From assembly GCF_013280595.1 (NCBI RefSeq), contig NZ_JAAATY010000008.1, positions 248,001 through 312,000 on the forward strand: a stretch of DNA of 64,000 nucleotides, in the 5' to 3' direction. The stretch is from Kibdelosporangium persicum. GTDB taxonomy: Bacteria; Actinomycetota; Actinomycetes; Mycobacteriales; Pseudonocardiaceae. The position numbers were made by a program, and so were the translations under genes. Shown here in pieces: positions 25,376 to 34,689 of the stretch. Position 1 is the first letter of the stretch, and each line of letters starts with the position of its first letter. The notes under the pieces are model-generated. The model saw nothing but the letters and a program-made list of their open reading frames with translations. It ran no database searches and had not been told where the DNA came from.

Positions 25376-26715
25376 GCGTGCCGGAGCGTCTCGTCTCCTT
25401 CGTCGAGGCACTGCGGGAACACTCGATCCTCGCCGGTCCGGGCGAGACGGTCGACGCGGCCCGGGTGCTGGCCGTGCTCGGCATGGACGACCGCGAGCGG
25501 GTCCGGGAGGGACTGGCGGCGGCGTTGCTGCGCCGCTCCGGCCAGCGGACGGTGTTCGACCAGGTCTTCGACTTGTACTTCCCCGGTGCGGTGGGTGGCC
25601 CAACGGACGAGCCAGGGGATCTGGAGTCGTTGCGCGAACAGCTCGTCCAGGCTCTGGCCGGCGGCTCCGCCCAGCAACAGGCGGCGGTCGCGCAGGCCGC
25701 GATCGAGGCGTTCGGGCGGTTCGGCGAGGGCACGCAGGGCGCGGGCGGGTGGTCGGCGTATCAGGCCTTGCAGCGACTGCGGCCGGAGACGTTGCTGGTC
25801 AGGGTGTTGGCCGCGCTGCGGGCCGACGATCCCGGGTTCCTCGCGGACGTGCGCCGGGACGAGGTCCGCAGGCAGATCGCCGGGTTCCGGCGGATGGTCG
25901 AGACCGAGGCCCGGCGGCGGACCGCCGAACTGCGCGGCCGGGAGTCGGTGGCCCGCAACGCGGTGGCGCCTCCGTCGGACCGGGCCGATTTCCTCACCGC
26001 GGGCCGTGCGCAGCTCGCGGATATGCGTCGCGCGATCTATCCGCTGTCCCGAAAACTTGCCACCCGATTGGCCGCACGGCGGCGCCGGGCACGACGCGGC
26101 GAGATCGACGTGCGCCGCACGTTGCGCAGATCGATCGCCTACGGTGGCGTGCCCGTCAAGCCTGCCTACCGGCATCACCGGCCTGGCCGTCCGGAGTTGG
26201 TGCTGCTGTGCGACATGTCCGGGTCGGTGGCCGGGTTCGCCAACTTCACGCTGCTGCTCACCCAGGCGCTGCGCGACCAGTTCAGCAAGGTCAGGGCGTT
26301 CGCGTTCGTGGAGACCACCGACGAGGTCACGCACCTGGTGAAGGCCGGTGCCGAGGACCCGGCCGGGCTGGCCACCCGGATCCACCAGGAAGCCAGGCTG
26401 ATCCGCTGGGACGGCCACAGCGACTACACGCACGCGCTGCAGGTGTTCGCCGACGAGTACCTCGACGCGATCGGGCCGCGGACCTCGGTGCTGATCCTCG
26501 GCGACGGCCGCAACAACGGCGGCGACCCGAACCTCGCCGCGCTGCGCCGGATCGTCGGGAATGCCCGGCGCGCATACTGGCTCAATCCGGAACCGCGACG
26601 GTTGTGGTCGACCGGGGACTCCCTCGCGCACGAATACGCCGGTGTCGTCGAGATGCACGAGTGCCGGACCGTGCACCAGCTGTCCGAGCTGATCACGCGG
26701 TTGCTGCCGATCTGA
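25372..26715 (+). CDS. VWA-domain protein, CoxE-like
   Basis: A 447-residue protein. The N-terminal half is helical and Arg/Glu-rich. The C-terminal half is a VWA domain with the metal-ion-dependent adhesion motif DMSGS (about residue 281). MELVLLCDMSGS-like context and the later TSVLILGDGRNNGG and WSTGDSLAHEYAG are common in CoxE-type proteins. It pairs with the MoxR ATPase just upstream. In carbon monoxide dehydrogenase maturation such pairs insert metal, but no cox genes are near. Stop overlaps the sensor kinase start (TGATG). Confidence 0.88.
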   Translation: MSVPERLVSFVEALREHSILAGPGETVDAARVLAVLGMDDRERVREGLAAALLRRSGQRTVFDQVFDLYFPGAVGGPTDEPGDLESLREQLVQALAGGSAQQQAAVAQAAIEAFGRFGEGTQGAGGWSAYQALQRLRPETLLVRVLAALRADDPGFLADVRRDEVRRQIAGFRRMVETEARRRTAELRGRESVARNAVAPPSDRADFLTAGRAQLADMRRAIYPLSRKLATRLAARRRRARRGEIDVRRTLRRSIAYGGVPVKPAYRHHRPGRPELVLLCDMSGSVAGFANFTLLLTQALRDQFSKVRAFAFVETTDEVTHLVKAGAEDPAGLATRIHQEARLIRWDGHSDYTHALQVFADEYLDAIGPRTSVLILGDGRNNGGDPNLAALRRIVGNARRAYWLNPEPRRLWSTGDSLAHEYAGVVEMHECRTVHQLSELITRLLPI

Positions 26716-27782
26716 TGGTCCAGCGTTGGGTGCGGTTGGTCGTCGGTCTGATGCTGGGTGCGTGCCTGGCCGTCGTCGAGGTCCTGTACGTCGCGATCAG
26801 GTGGCCACGCAAATGGGCCAGGGCGCTGACGGAAGTGGAACGCCGCAGGTTGGCGCGGTGGCACGGCGTCGAGAGCTCGTCCGACTACGACGACCGCAGC
26901 GCGGTGAAGTACCTCGCGCTGAGGGCACTGGTAGGCGGCGTGCTCGGCGGCGGGACGCTGGCGTTGCAGGCGTACGGCGTCGTTGTCGCCGGTCTGGCCG
27001 TGATGCAGCTGGTGACGGGGGCCATGCACCCGTCGGGTCTGGCGATGGTCGTCCCGCTTGGCCTCGTCCTGCTGTACGGCAGTCTCCAGGGACTGCTCGG
27101 CGTGGCCAGGCTGGAACGGACCCTGGCCCTGCGCTACCTGGGGCCGAGTGAGCAGGAGCTGCTGCGGCGCCGGATCACCGAACTGGCCACCAGCCGGGCC
27201 GGGGTGATCGACGCGGTCGACGCGGAACGCCGCCGGATCGAACGGGACCTGCACGACGGCGTCCAGCAGCGGCTCGTCGCGCTGGCCATGCTGCTGGGCC
27301 GGACCCGGCGCCGGGCGGTGGCCGACCGCGACGACCTGCTGGCCCAGGCACACGACGAGGCCCAGCAGATCCTCAACGACCTGCGGGACGTGGCGTGGCG
27401 CGTCTATCCGACCGTGCTGGACAACCTGGGCCTGGCCGAAGTGCTCGCCGGGGTGGCCGAACGCGCCGGGATTCCTGTGAAGCTGACCTTCACGCTGGAG
27501 GGCCGGTTGCCCGCGCAGCTGGAAACGGCGGCGTACTTCGTGGCGTCCGAGGCGGTCACCAACGCGGCCAAGCATTCACACGCCGACCTCGTCACGATCG
27601 AAGTCGGCGGCCACGAGAACATGGTGCTCGTGCGGATCACTGACAACGGGATCGGCGGCGCCGACGAGCGCGGGAGCGGCCTGTCCGGCCTGGCCCGCCG
27701 GGTGGCCGCGCTGGACGGCCACTTCACCGTGACCAGCCCGGAAGGCGGCCCGACCGTCGTCACCGCCGAACTGCCACTTTAG
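26715..27782 (+). CDS. Sensor histidine kinase, NarL-partner type
   Basis: A 355-residue kinase with an N-terminal membrane helix, two or more further helices between about 70 and 125, then HisKA_3 box ERDLHDGVQQRLVALAMLLG (His about 180) and an ATPase domain with VASEAVTNAAKHS, DNGIGGAD and GSGLSGLARRVAALDG. Start codon overlaps the VWA gene stop as TGATG, which ties it to the MoxR-VWA unit. Partner regulator follows 9 bp later. Confidence 0.92.
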   Translation: MVQRWVRLVVGLMLGACLAVVEVLYVAIRWPRKWARALTEVERRRLARWHGVESSSDYDDRSAVKYLALRALVGGVLGGGTLALQAYGVVVAGLAVMQLVTGAMHPSGLAMVVPLGLVLLYGSLQGLLGVARLERTLALRYLGPSEQELLRRRITELATSRAGVIDAVDAERRRIERDLHDGVQQRLVALAMLLGRTRRRAVADRDDLLAQAHDEAQQILNDLRDVAWRVYPTVLDNLGLAEVLAGVAERAGIPVKLTFTLEGRLPAQLETAAYFVASEAVTNAAKHSHADLVTIEVGGHENMVLVRITDNGIGGADERGSGLSGLARRVAALDGHFTVTSPEGGPTVVTAELPL

Positions 27783-27791
27783 GAGCGGGCA

Positions 27792-28436
27792 ATGCGGATA
27801 GTGCTCGCCGAGGATTCGATCCTGCTGCGCGAAGGCCTGGTCCGGCTGCTGGCCGAGGAAGGTCATGAGGTCGTCGCCGCGGTCGGGGACGGTGTCTCGC
27901 TCGTCGAAGCGGTCGCCGCCAAGCAACCGGACGTGTGCGTTGTGGACGTCCGGATGCCGCCGACCCACACCGACGAGGGCCTGCGGGCGGCGTTGGAGAT
28001 CCGCGAGCGATGGCCGGCTGTGGGTGTGCTCGTGCTGTCGCAGTACGTCGAGAAGCGCTACGCCACCCAGTTGATCACGTCCGACACGGGAGCCGTCGGC
28101 TACCTGCTGAAGGACCGGGTCGCTCAGGTCGGCGAGTTCCTCGACGCGCTGGACCGGGTCGGCGCGGGCAACGCGGCCTTCGACCCGGAGGTCGTCCGGC
28201 AGCTCCTGGCCCGCACCACGCACACCGATCCGCTGTCGCGCCTGACATCACGCGAGGTAGATGTCCTTGGACAAATGGCGCAGGGTTATACAAATGACAG
28301 AATCGCCACGTCGCTGCACATCTCCCGGAGCGCCGTGGAGAAGCACGTGAACTCGATCTTCGACAAGCTCGACCTGCCGCGCAGCACCGGCTACAGCCGC
28401 CGGGTGCTGGCCGTGCTCCGGTATCTCGGGACGTAG
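27792..28436 (+). CDS. NarL/LuxR-family response regulator
   Basis: A 214-residue regulator with receiver domain (acceptor Asp52 in VCVVDVRMPP, Lys in YLLKDRVAQ) and LuxR domain (LTSREVDVLGQMAQGYTNDRIATSLHISRSAVEKHVNSIFDKL). It resembles the regulator at 12843 in length and layout. From about 28256 to 28310 the DNA is poorer in GC and uses codons rare here (TAT, ACA, AAT, AGA) without breaking the helix-turn-helix. It is the partner of the kinase 9 bp upstream. Confidence 0.92.
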   Translation: MRIVLAEDSILLREGLVRLLAEEGHEVVAAVGDGVSLVEAVAAKQPDVCVVDVRMPPTHTDEGLRAALEIRERWPAVGVLVLSQYVEKRYATQLITSDTGAVGYLLKDRVAQVGEFLDALDRVGAGNAAFDPEVVRQLLARTTHTDPLSRLTSREVDVLGQMAQGYTNDRIATSLHISRSAVEKHVNSIFDKLDLPRSTGYSRRVLAVLRYLGT

Positions 28437-28451
28437 GTACGGTTGACGCAC

Positions 28452-29012
28452 GTGACCATCTATCTCGCCAGACACGGCCAGACCGCCTACAACGCCGCCG
28501 GACGGTTCCAGGGACAGCAGGACATCCCACTCGACGAGGTCGGACTCGTGCAGGCCAAGGAACTGGCCGTCAAGGTCGCCGACCTGGGCCTGGCCGCGCT
28601 GTGGTCGAGCCCGCTGGCCAGGGCACGGCAGACCGCGGAGGCGGTGTCGGCCCACATCGGCCTGCCCGTCCGGTTCGACGACCGGCTCAAGGAGACCGAC
28701 ACCGGGATCTGGACCGACCGGCTGGTCAAGGACTTCGCCACCCAGAACCCTGACGGCTACCAGGGATGGATCTCGGGCACGATCGATTTCGGGTTCGAGG
28801 GCGGCGAGACGTTCGCCGAGCAGAGCGACCGGGTGATGGCCGCTCTGGCGGAGATCGAACAAGGACCGCGTCCTGCGCTCGTGGTGTGCCACGGCATGTC
28901 CATGCGGCTGGCGCTGGCACGGCGCGCTGCCGACAGATTCACCACCAGCACCGGCATTCCCAACGCCGCCGTGGTCGAGTTCCCTAGCGCGGATCAGGCA
29001 GCCGGCGGCTGA
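28452..29012 (+). CDS. Histidine phosphatase family protein (phosphoglycerate mutase-like)
   Basis: A 186-residue cytosolic protein with the catalytic RHG motif (TIYLARHGQT, His8), Arg/Glu residues in LWSSPLARARQTAEA, and the second catalytic His in VVCHGMSMR. The branch contains both mutases and broad phosphatases; the length and lack of mutase-specific sequence favour a phosphatase. The GTG at 28452 is chosen; a TTG nine bases earlier is possible. Its last 29 bp overlap the converging MFS gene. Confidence 0.85.
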   Translation: MTIYLARHGQTAYNAAGRFQGQQDIPLDEVGLVQAKELAVKVADLGLAALWSSPLARARQTAEAVSAHIGLPVRFDDRLKETDTGIWTDRLVKDFATQNPDGYQGWISGTIDFGFEGGETFAEQSDRVMAALAEIEQGPRPALVVCHGMSMRLALARRAADRFTTSTGIPNAAVVEFPSADQAAGG

Positions 29013-30411
29013 ACAGCGAGACCATCATGGCCACGACGGCCTGGACCGCCATCACCACGGCGAAGGCGTCGCGCATCCCGAGCACGTCCGGTTCGCTGAG
29101 CCACAGGAACAACGACCCAAGGGTGGCGACGCCGAGCGCCAGGCTCACTTGTTGGACCGTGACCAGCGAACCGCTCCCGACGCCGGCGCTTTCCACGGGC
29201 ACCCGCGACAGGACCACCCGGAACAACGTGGTGACCATCAGGCCCTGGCCGAATCCGGTGACCACCATCGCGGGCGCGAGGGTCAGCGCGGTCACGTCAG
29301 GCCACGCCAGCAGGACCGTCACGATGCCGATGACCACGCCGCTGCCCTGGATCGCCGCGCCGACGGTGATCACCCCGCGGCCGTGTCGGCTCACCAACCG
29401 GCTGGACATGAGCGACGCGATCAGGAAGGACACGGCCATAGGCGCTATGGCGAGGCCAGCCCCGAGCGGCCCGTAATGCAGACCGTCCTGAAAGGTCACC
29501 GCAGCGACGAACATGTAGGCGCCGAACCCCATGAAGAACGGGCCACTCAACAGCAGGCCCAATTTGATGCTCGGCATCCGCAGCACGGACGGCGGCAGCA
29601 ACGCGGTCCGCCCGGCTCGTTCGACGCGCCGCTGCACCACCGCGAGCGCGGCGAACAACACCGGGCTGGCCGCCAGCAGCAGCCACGTCCACAGTGGCCA
29701 GCCGATCGCCCGGCCTTCGGTCAACGGCACCAGCAACGCGAACAGGGACACGGCCAGCAACGCCGTTCCGGCGAAGTCCAACGTGGCCGGATTGGCCGAC
29801 CTGGTCTCCGGGATGCGCCGGGCCAGCACCAGGCCGACCAGTCCGACCGGGACGTTGACCAGGAAGATCGGCCGCCAGCCGGAGCCCGCGATGTCCGCGG
29901 CGATCAGGGCGCCGCCCAGCACCTGGCCCAAAACCATGGCCATCCCCGCGTTGGCCCCGTACAGGCCCAACGCCCGGGACCGGCGCTCCCCCGTCGTGGT
30001 GGCCTGGATCGTGGACAGGACCTGCGGGAGCATCAACGCGGCCGCCGCGCCCTGCGCGATCCGGGCGCCGACCAGCACACCGGCGGTCGGCGCGAGGCCG
30101 CAGGCCAGTGAAGTGATCGTGAACGCCGTGAGGCCGATCTTGAAGAGCCGCTTGCGACCGTAGGTGTCGCCGAGCCGCCCGCCGAGGACCAGCAGGACGC
30201 CGTAGGCGATCCCGTACCCCGCGACGACGAGCTCCAGCATGGTGGCGGAGGCGTTCAGGGTGCGGTCGATGGTCGGCAGGGCCACGTTGACGATGAAGAA
30301 ATCGAGGATCGGCAGGGCCGCGCCGAGCAGGATCGTGATGAGTCCCACCGTCGTCAGCCCGGCCTCGCCAGCCGGCGCCGATGTGGTGCGCCGGAGAGTG
30401 GGTGTCGTCAT
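28984..30411 (-). CDS. MFS drug-type exporter, 14-helix (EmrB/QacA) family
   Basis: A 475-residue polytopic membrane protein. Motif C-like and A-like features are visible: LDFFIVNVALPTIDRTL in helix 1, GGRLGDTYGRKRLFKIGL in the loop after helix 2, and GANAGMAMVLGQVLGGALI in helix 5. Proton-driven export of toxic compounds is the usual role. It is divergent from an MmyB-type regulator gene, a frequent pairing. ATG at 30411 is used; a GTG three codons upstream is possible. Confidence 0.88.
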   Translation of the reverse strand: MTTPTLRRTTSAPAGEAGLTTVGLITILLGAALPILDFFIVNVALPTIDRTLNASATMLELVVAGYGIAYGVLLVLGGRLGDTYGRKRLFKIGLTAFTITSLACGLAPTAGVLVGARIAQGAAAALMLPQVLSTIQATTTGERRSRALGLYGANAGMAMVLGQVLGGALIAADIAGSGWRPIFLVNVPVGLVGLVLARRIPETRSANPATLDFAGTALLAVSLFALLVPLTEGRAIGWPLWTWLLLAASPVLFAALAVVQRRVERAGRTALLPPSVLRMPSIKLGLLLSGPFFMGFGAYMFVAAVTFQDGLHYGPLGAGLAIAPMAVSFLIASLMSSRLVSRHGRGVITVGAAIQGSGVVIGIVTVLLAWPDVTALTLAPAMVVTGFGQGLMVTTLFRVVLSRVPVESAGVGSGSLVTVQQVSLALGVATLGSLFLWLSEPDVLGMRDAFAVVMAVQAVVAMMVSLFSRRLPDPR

Positions 30412-30439
30412 GGCTGCCACGATTCGCCGGACCCATAGC

Positions 30440-30449
30440 CTGGTACCAG
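30440..30449. promoter_or_regulatory. CTGGTACCAG palindrome in MFS/regulator gap
   Basis: A perfect 10-bp palindrome, overlapping a direct repeat AGCCTGGT, lies in the 103-bp gap between the exporter and its divergent regulator. It is a candidate operator; binding is not shown. Confidence 0.35.
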
Positions 30450-30514
30450 AGCCTGGTTATCCGGGTATCCACACTACCTGGCACCGGGATCACGTGGCGT
30501 GCGATCCTGGTGGC

Positions 30515-31399
30515 ATGACCTCGACGCTGCCTGCCGGGACTCGCGATGGCCTGCGGCGACACGAGCTGGCCACGTTCTTGCGCAGCCGCCGGGAGCGGAT
30601 CAGCCCGGAGGAGGTCGGCCTGCCGCCGGGTGGCCGGCGCCGCACGCCAGGTCTGCGCCGTGAGGAGGTCGCGCAGCTCGCCGGGGTCGGGGTCACCTGG
30701 TACACCTGGCTGGAGCAAGGACGCGACATCAAGGCGTCCGACCAGGTGCTGGCGGCGATCGCGGGCACGCTCCGGCTGGATCCCCACGAGCGCGCGCACA
30801 TGTTCACCCTCGCCGGTTCACCGCAACCGGTGGCGGCCAGCGAATGCGACGCGTTGTCCCCGCAGATGCACATCATCCTGCGCCAGCTGGAGCCGCTGCC
30901 CGCGACGGTGCTCAACTCCCGGATGGACATCCTGGGGTCCAACCGGCCGTACATGTGGCTGTACGACCTCGACGCCGTCCCCTTCGAGGACCGCAACGCG
31001 ATGGTCCTCGCCTTCACGCACCCGACGTGGCGCGCCCGTCTGGTGGACCGCACGGACAACCTGCCGTGGGTGGTCGCCCAGTTCCGGGCGTCGATGGCCG
31101 AGCACGTGGGAGACAAACGGTGGAAGTGCCTGGTGACCAAGCTCCGGGCGGAGTCACCGGAGTTCGACACGCTGTGGGACCGCCACGACGTGCGGTGGAT
31201 CGAGAACGCGACCAAGCGGGTCGACCACCCCGAGGTGGGCAGGCTCGAGTTCGACTACACCAACCTGTGGTTCGGTCCGCGCAGCGAGACCCGGCTGACC
31301 ACGTACACACCTTCCAATGAGGACACCTGGCGCAAGATCCGCGCCAGGTTCGACGGTTGTCCACAGCCTGGACCGGCCACCGGCCCGGACACCGGCTGA
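30515..31399 (+). CDS. XRE-type regulator with MmyB-like ligand-binding domain
   Basis: A 294-residue one-component regulator. The N-terminal helix-turn-helix contains GRRRTPGLRREEVAQLAGVGVTWYTWLEQGRDI, the signature of the MmyB-like group. The remaining part is the PAS-like binding domain of that family (LNSRMDILGSNRPYMWLY, WLYDLDAVPFEDRN and so on). Such proteins usually repress a divergent oxidoreductase or exporter gene, here the MFS gene. ATG at 30515 is the first in frame with family similarity. Confidence 0.9.
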   Translation: MTSTLPAGTRDGLRRHELATFLRSRRERISPEEVGLPPGGRRRTPGLRREEVAQLAGVGVTWYTWLEQGRDIKASDQVLAAIAGTLRLDPHERAHMFTLAGSPQPVAASECDALSPQMHIILRQLEPLPATVLNSRMDILGSNRPYMWLYDLDAVPFEDRNAMVLAFTHPTWRARLVDRTDNLPWVVAQFRASMAEHVGDKRWKCLVTKLRAESPEFDTLWDRHDVRWIENATKRVDHPEVGRLEFDYTNLWFGPRSETRLTTYTPSNEDTWRKIRARFDGCPQPGPATGPDTG

Positions 31400-31417
31400 G
31401 GATGGAGAATGGGTCGT

Positions 31418-32311
31418 GTGATCGACCCCCGACGGCTACGAGTGCTGCGAGCTCTGGCGGACCACGGAACAGTGACCGCCGCGGGTGAGGCGCTGCACCT
31501 CACGCCGTCCGCCGTTTCGCAGCAGCTGGCCGCGCTGGAATCCGAGACCGGGCAGGAGTTGCTGCGCCGGCGCGGCCGGCGCGTGTCGCTGACGCCCGTC
31601 GGCGAACTGCTCGTCCAACACGCCAACGCGGTCGCGGCGGAGCTGGAACGCGCCCAGGCCACGCTCGCGTCGTTCGCCACGGGAACCAGGGGGCGCGTCG
31701 AACTGGCCAGCTTCGCGTCGGCCATCACGCAGGTGGTCGCGCCCGCGGTCCGCAAACTCCGGTTCTTCGCGCCCGACATCACCGTGGTCGTCCGCGACGC
31801 CGAGGGGCACGCGAGCGTGCCGCTGTTGCTGGACGGCGAGATCGACATCGCCATCACCGAGGACAGCCGGCAGGGACCGCGGACCGACGACCCCCGGCTG
31901 ATCCGGTACCCGCTGTACACCGAGCCGTTCGACGTGGTCCTCCCGGAGCGCCACCACCTCGCCCGCAGCAAGGCGATCACCCTCAAGGACCTCGGCGAGG
32001 ACGAGGACTGGATCGCGCCGTTGCCCGGCAACCCGTGCCGCGACGTCGTGGAGGTCGCCGGGAACAACCCCCGGATCACGCATACTTCGGACGATTTCAG
32101 CGCGATCGTGGCCCTGGTCTCGGCCGGTGCGGGTGTCGCGTTGGTGCCGCGCAACGCCTTCACCCAGACCCGTGGGGCTGTCCGCATCCCGATCGCGGAG
32201 GCGCCACCCGAGCGCCGCGTGTTTGTCGCCGTGCGCCGCGGCAGCGACCAACATCCCCTGTACAGCAAGGTTTTGGGCGCCTTGCTGGAGGCGGCCAAGG
32301 GCGAGGTGTAG
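31418..32311 (+). CDS. LysR-family transcriptional regulator
   Basis: A 297-residue regulator with the N-terminal winged helix (LRVLRALADHGTVTAAGEALHLTPSAVSQQLAALESETGQELL) and a periplasmic-binding-protein-like effector domain. GGAG lies 8 nt before the GTG at 31418 and only 1 nt before the ATG at 31409, so the GTG is preferred. It converges on kbl-tdh across a terminator. No divergent target is adjacent, so its regulon is uncertain; tdh-kbl is a candidate. Confidence 0.9.
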   Translation: MIDPRRLRVLRALADHGTVTAAGEALHLTPSAVSQQLAALESETGQELLRRRGRRVSLTPVGELLVQHANAVAAELERAQATLASFATGTRGRVELASFASAITQVVAPAVRKLRFFAPDITVVVRDAEGHASVPLLLDGEIDIAITEDSRQGPRTDDPRLIRYPLYTEPFDVVLPERHHLARSKAITLKDLGEDEDWIAPLPGNPCRDVVEVAGNNPRITHTSDDFSAIVALVSAGAGVALVPRNAFTQTRGAVRIPIAEAPPERRVFVAVRRGSDQHPLYSKVLGALLEAAKGEV

Positions 32312-32317
32312 CGAAGG

Positions 32318-32351
32318 TCTGCTTCATAGGCGCCGCCGCCTATGAAGCAGA
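32318..32351. terminator. Bidirectional terminator between lysR-type gene and kbl
   Basis: A perfect 15-bp inverted repeat, TCTGCTTCATAGGCG (32318-32332) and its complement (32337-32351) with a 4-nt loop, fills the 52-bp gap between converging genes. There is no long T-run on either side, but the stem strength and position favour a two-way terminator. Confidence 0.8.
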
Positions 32352-32363
32352 ACCACACAGCGA

Positions 32364-33547
<1,184 letters not shown>

Positions 33548-33548
<1 letters not shown>

Positions 33549-34579
33549 CAGATCTCCGTCCAATCCAGAATGATCTTGCCGCAGTCACCGCTCCTGGCCG
33601 TCGCGAAGGCCAGGTCGAACTCGTGCGCCCGATACCGGTGGGTGATCACCGGGGTCAGGTCGAGACCGGCTTGCAGCAGCACCGACATCGAATACCAGGT
33701 CTCGAACATCTCCCGGCCGTAGATGCCCTTGATGTGCAGCATCTTGAGCACGACCGCGCTGAAGTCGACCGGGAACTCCGCGGCGGGCAGGCCGAGCAGC
33801 GCGATCCGGCCGCCGTGCGCCATGTTGGCGATCATGTCGCGCATCGCGCTGGGCTGGCCGGACATCTCCATGCCGATGTCGAAGCCCTCGGACATGCCCA
33901 GCTCGGCCTGCGCGTCGGCGATCGAGGTATGGCGCACGTTCAGAGCCAGGTCCACGCCGACCCGTTTGGCCAGCTCGAGCCGGTGGTCGCTGACGTCGGT
34001 GATGGCGATGTTGCGGGCGCCGGCGTGCCGGGCGACGGCCGCGGCCATGATCCCGATCGGGCCCGCACCGGTGATCAGCACGTCCTCGCCGATGACCGGG
34101 AACGACAGCGCGGTGTGCACGGCGTTGCCGAACGGGTCGAAAATCGCGGCCACGTCCAGGTCGACCGGATTGCGGTGCACCCAGACGTTCTGCTCCGGCA
34201 GCACGGCGTACTCCGCGAAGGCGCCGTTGCTGTGTACGCCCAGGCCACGGGTGTTGGCGCACAAATGGCGCCTGCCGGCCTTGCAGTTGCGGCACGTGCC
34301 GCAGACCAGATGGCCCTCTCCGCTGACCAGGTCACCGACCTGCACGACGGTGACGGCCGCGCCGGTCTCGACGACCTCGCCCGCGAACTCGTGGCCGGCC
34401 ACCAGCGGCGTCCGGATGGTCTTCGCGGCCCAGTCGTCCCAGGCGTCGATGTGCAGGTCCGTGCCACAGATCCCGGTGCGCAGCACACGCACCACGACGT
34501 CGTTCGGGCCTGGTTCGGGGTCTGGGACGTCGGTGAACTCCAGGCCCGGGCCCTCGACCAGCTTGACGAGTGCCTTCAT
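33548..34579 (-). CDS. tdh: L-threonine 3-dehydrogenase
   Basis: A 343-residue zinc-dependent medium-chain dehydrogenase. It oxidises threonine to 2-amino-3-ketobutyrate with NAD. Catalytic zinc ligands appear in GICGTDLHI and [10 protein letters not shown], structural zinc Cys in [15 protein letters not shown], and the cofactor loop in [15 protein letters not shown]. It is upstream of kbl in the same transcript. A GGACTT/AAGTCC dyad lies about 40 bp upstream of the start. Confidence 0.95.
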
Positions 34580-34617
34580 GCGGGCAGTGTGGACCCGGGC
34601 CTGTTGTGCAGTCCATC

Positions 34618-34635
34618 AGGACTTTCTGAAGTCCT
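34618..34635. promoter_or_regulatory. AGGACTT-TCTG-AAGTCCT dyad upstream of tdh
   Basis: A perfect 7-bp inverted repeat with a 4-nt centre lies 39 bp before the tdh start. It is a candidate regulator site for the tdh-kbl operon, for instance for the nearby LysR protein; it might instead end the next operon's transcript. Confidence 0.4.
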
Positions 34636-34689
34636 TTGTTAGCGCAGCTGGAATAGCCGCATTGTTGGACGTGACCTGCCGATGCCCTC

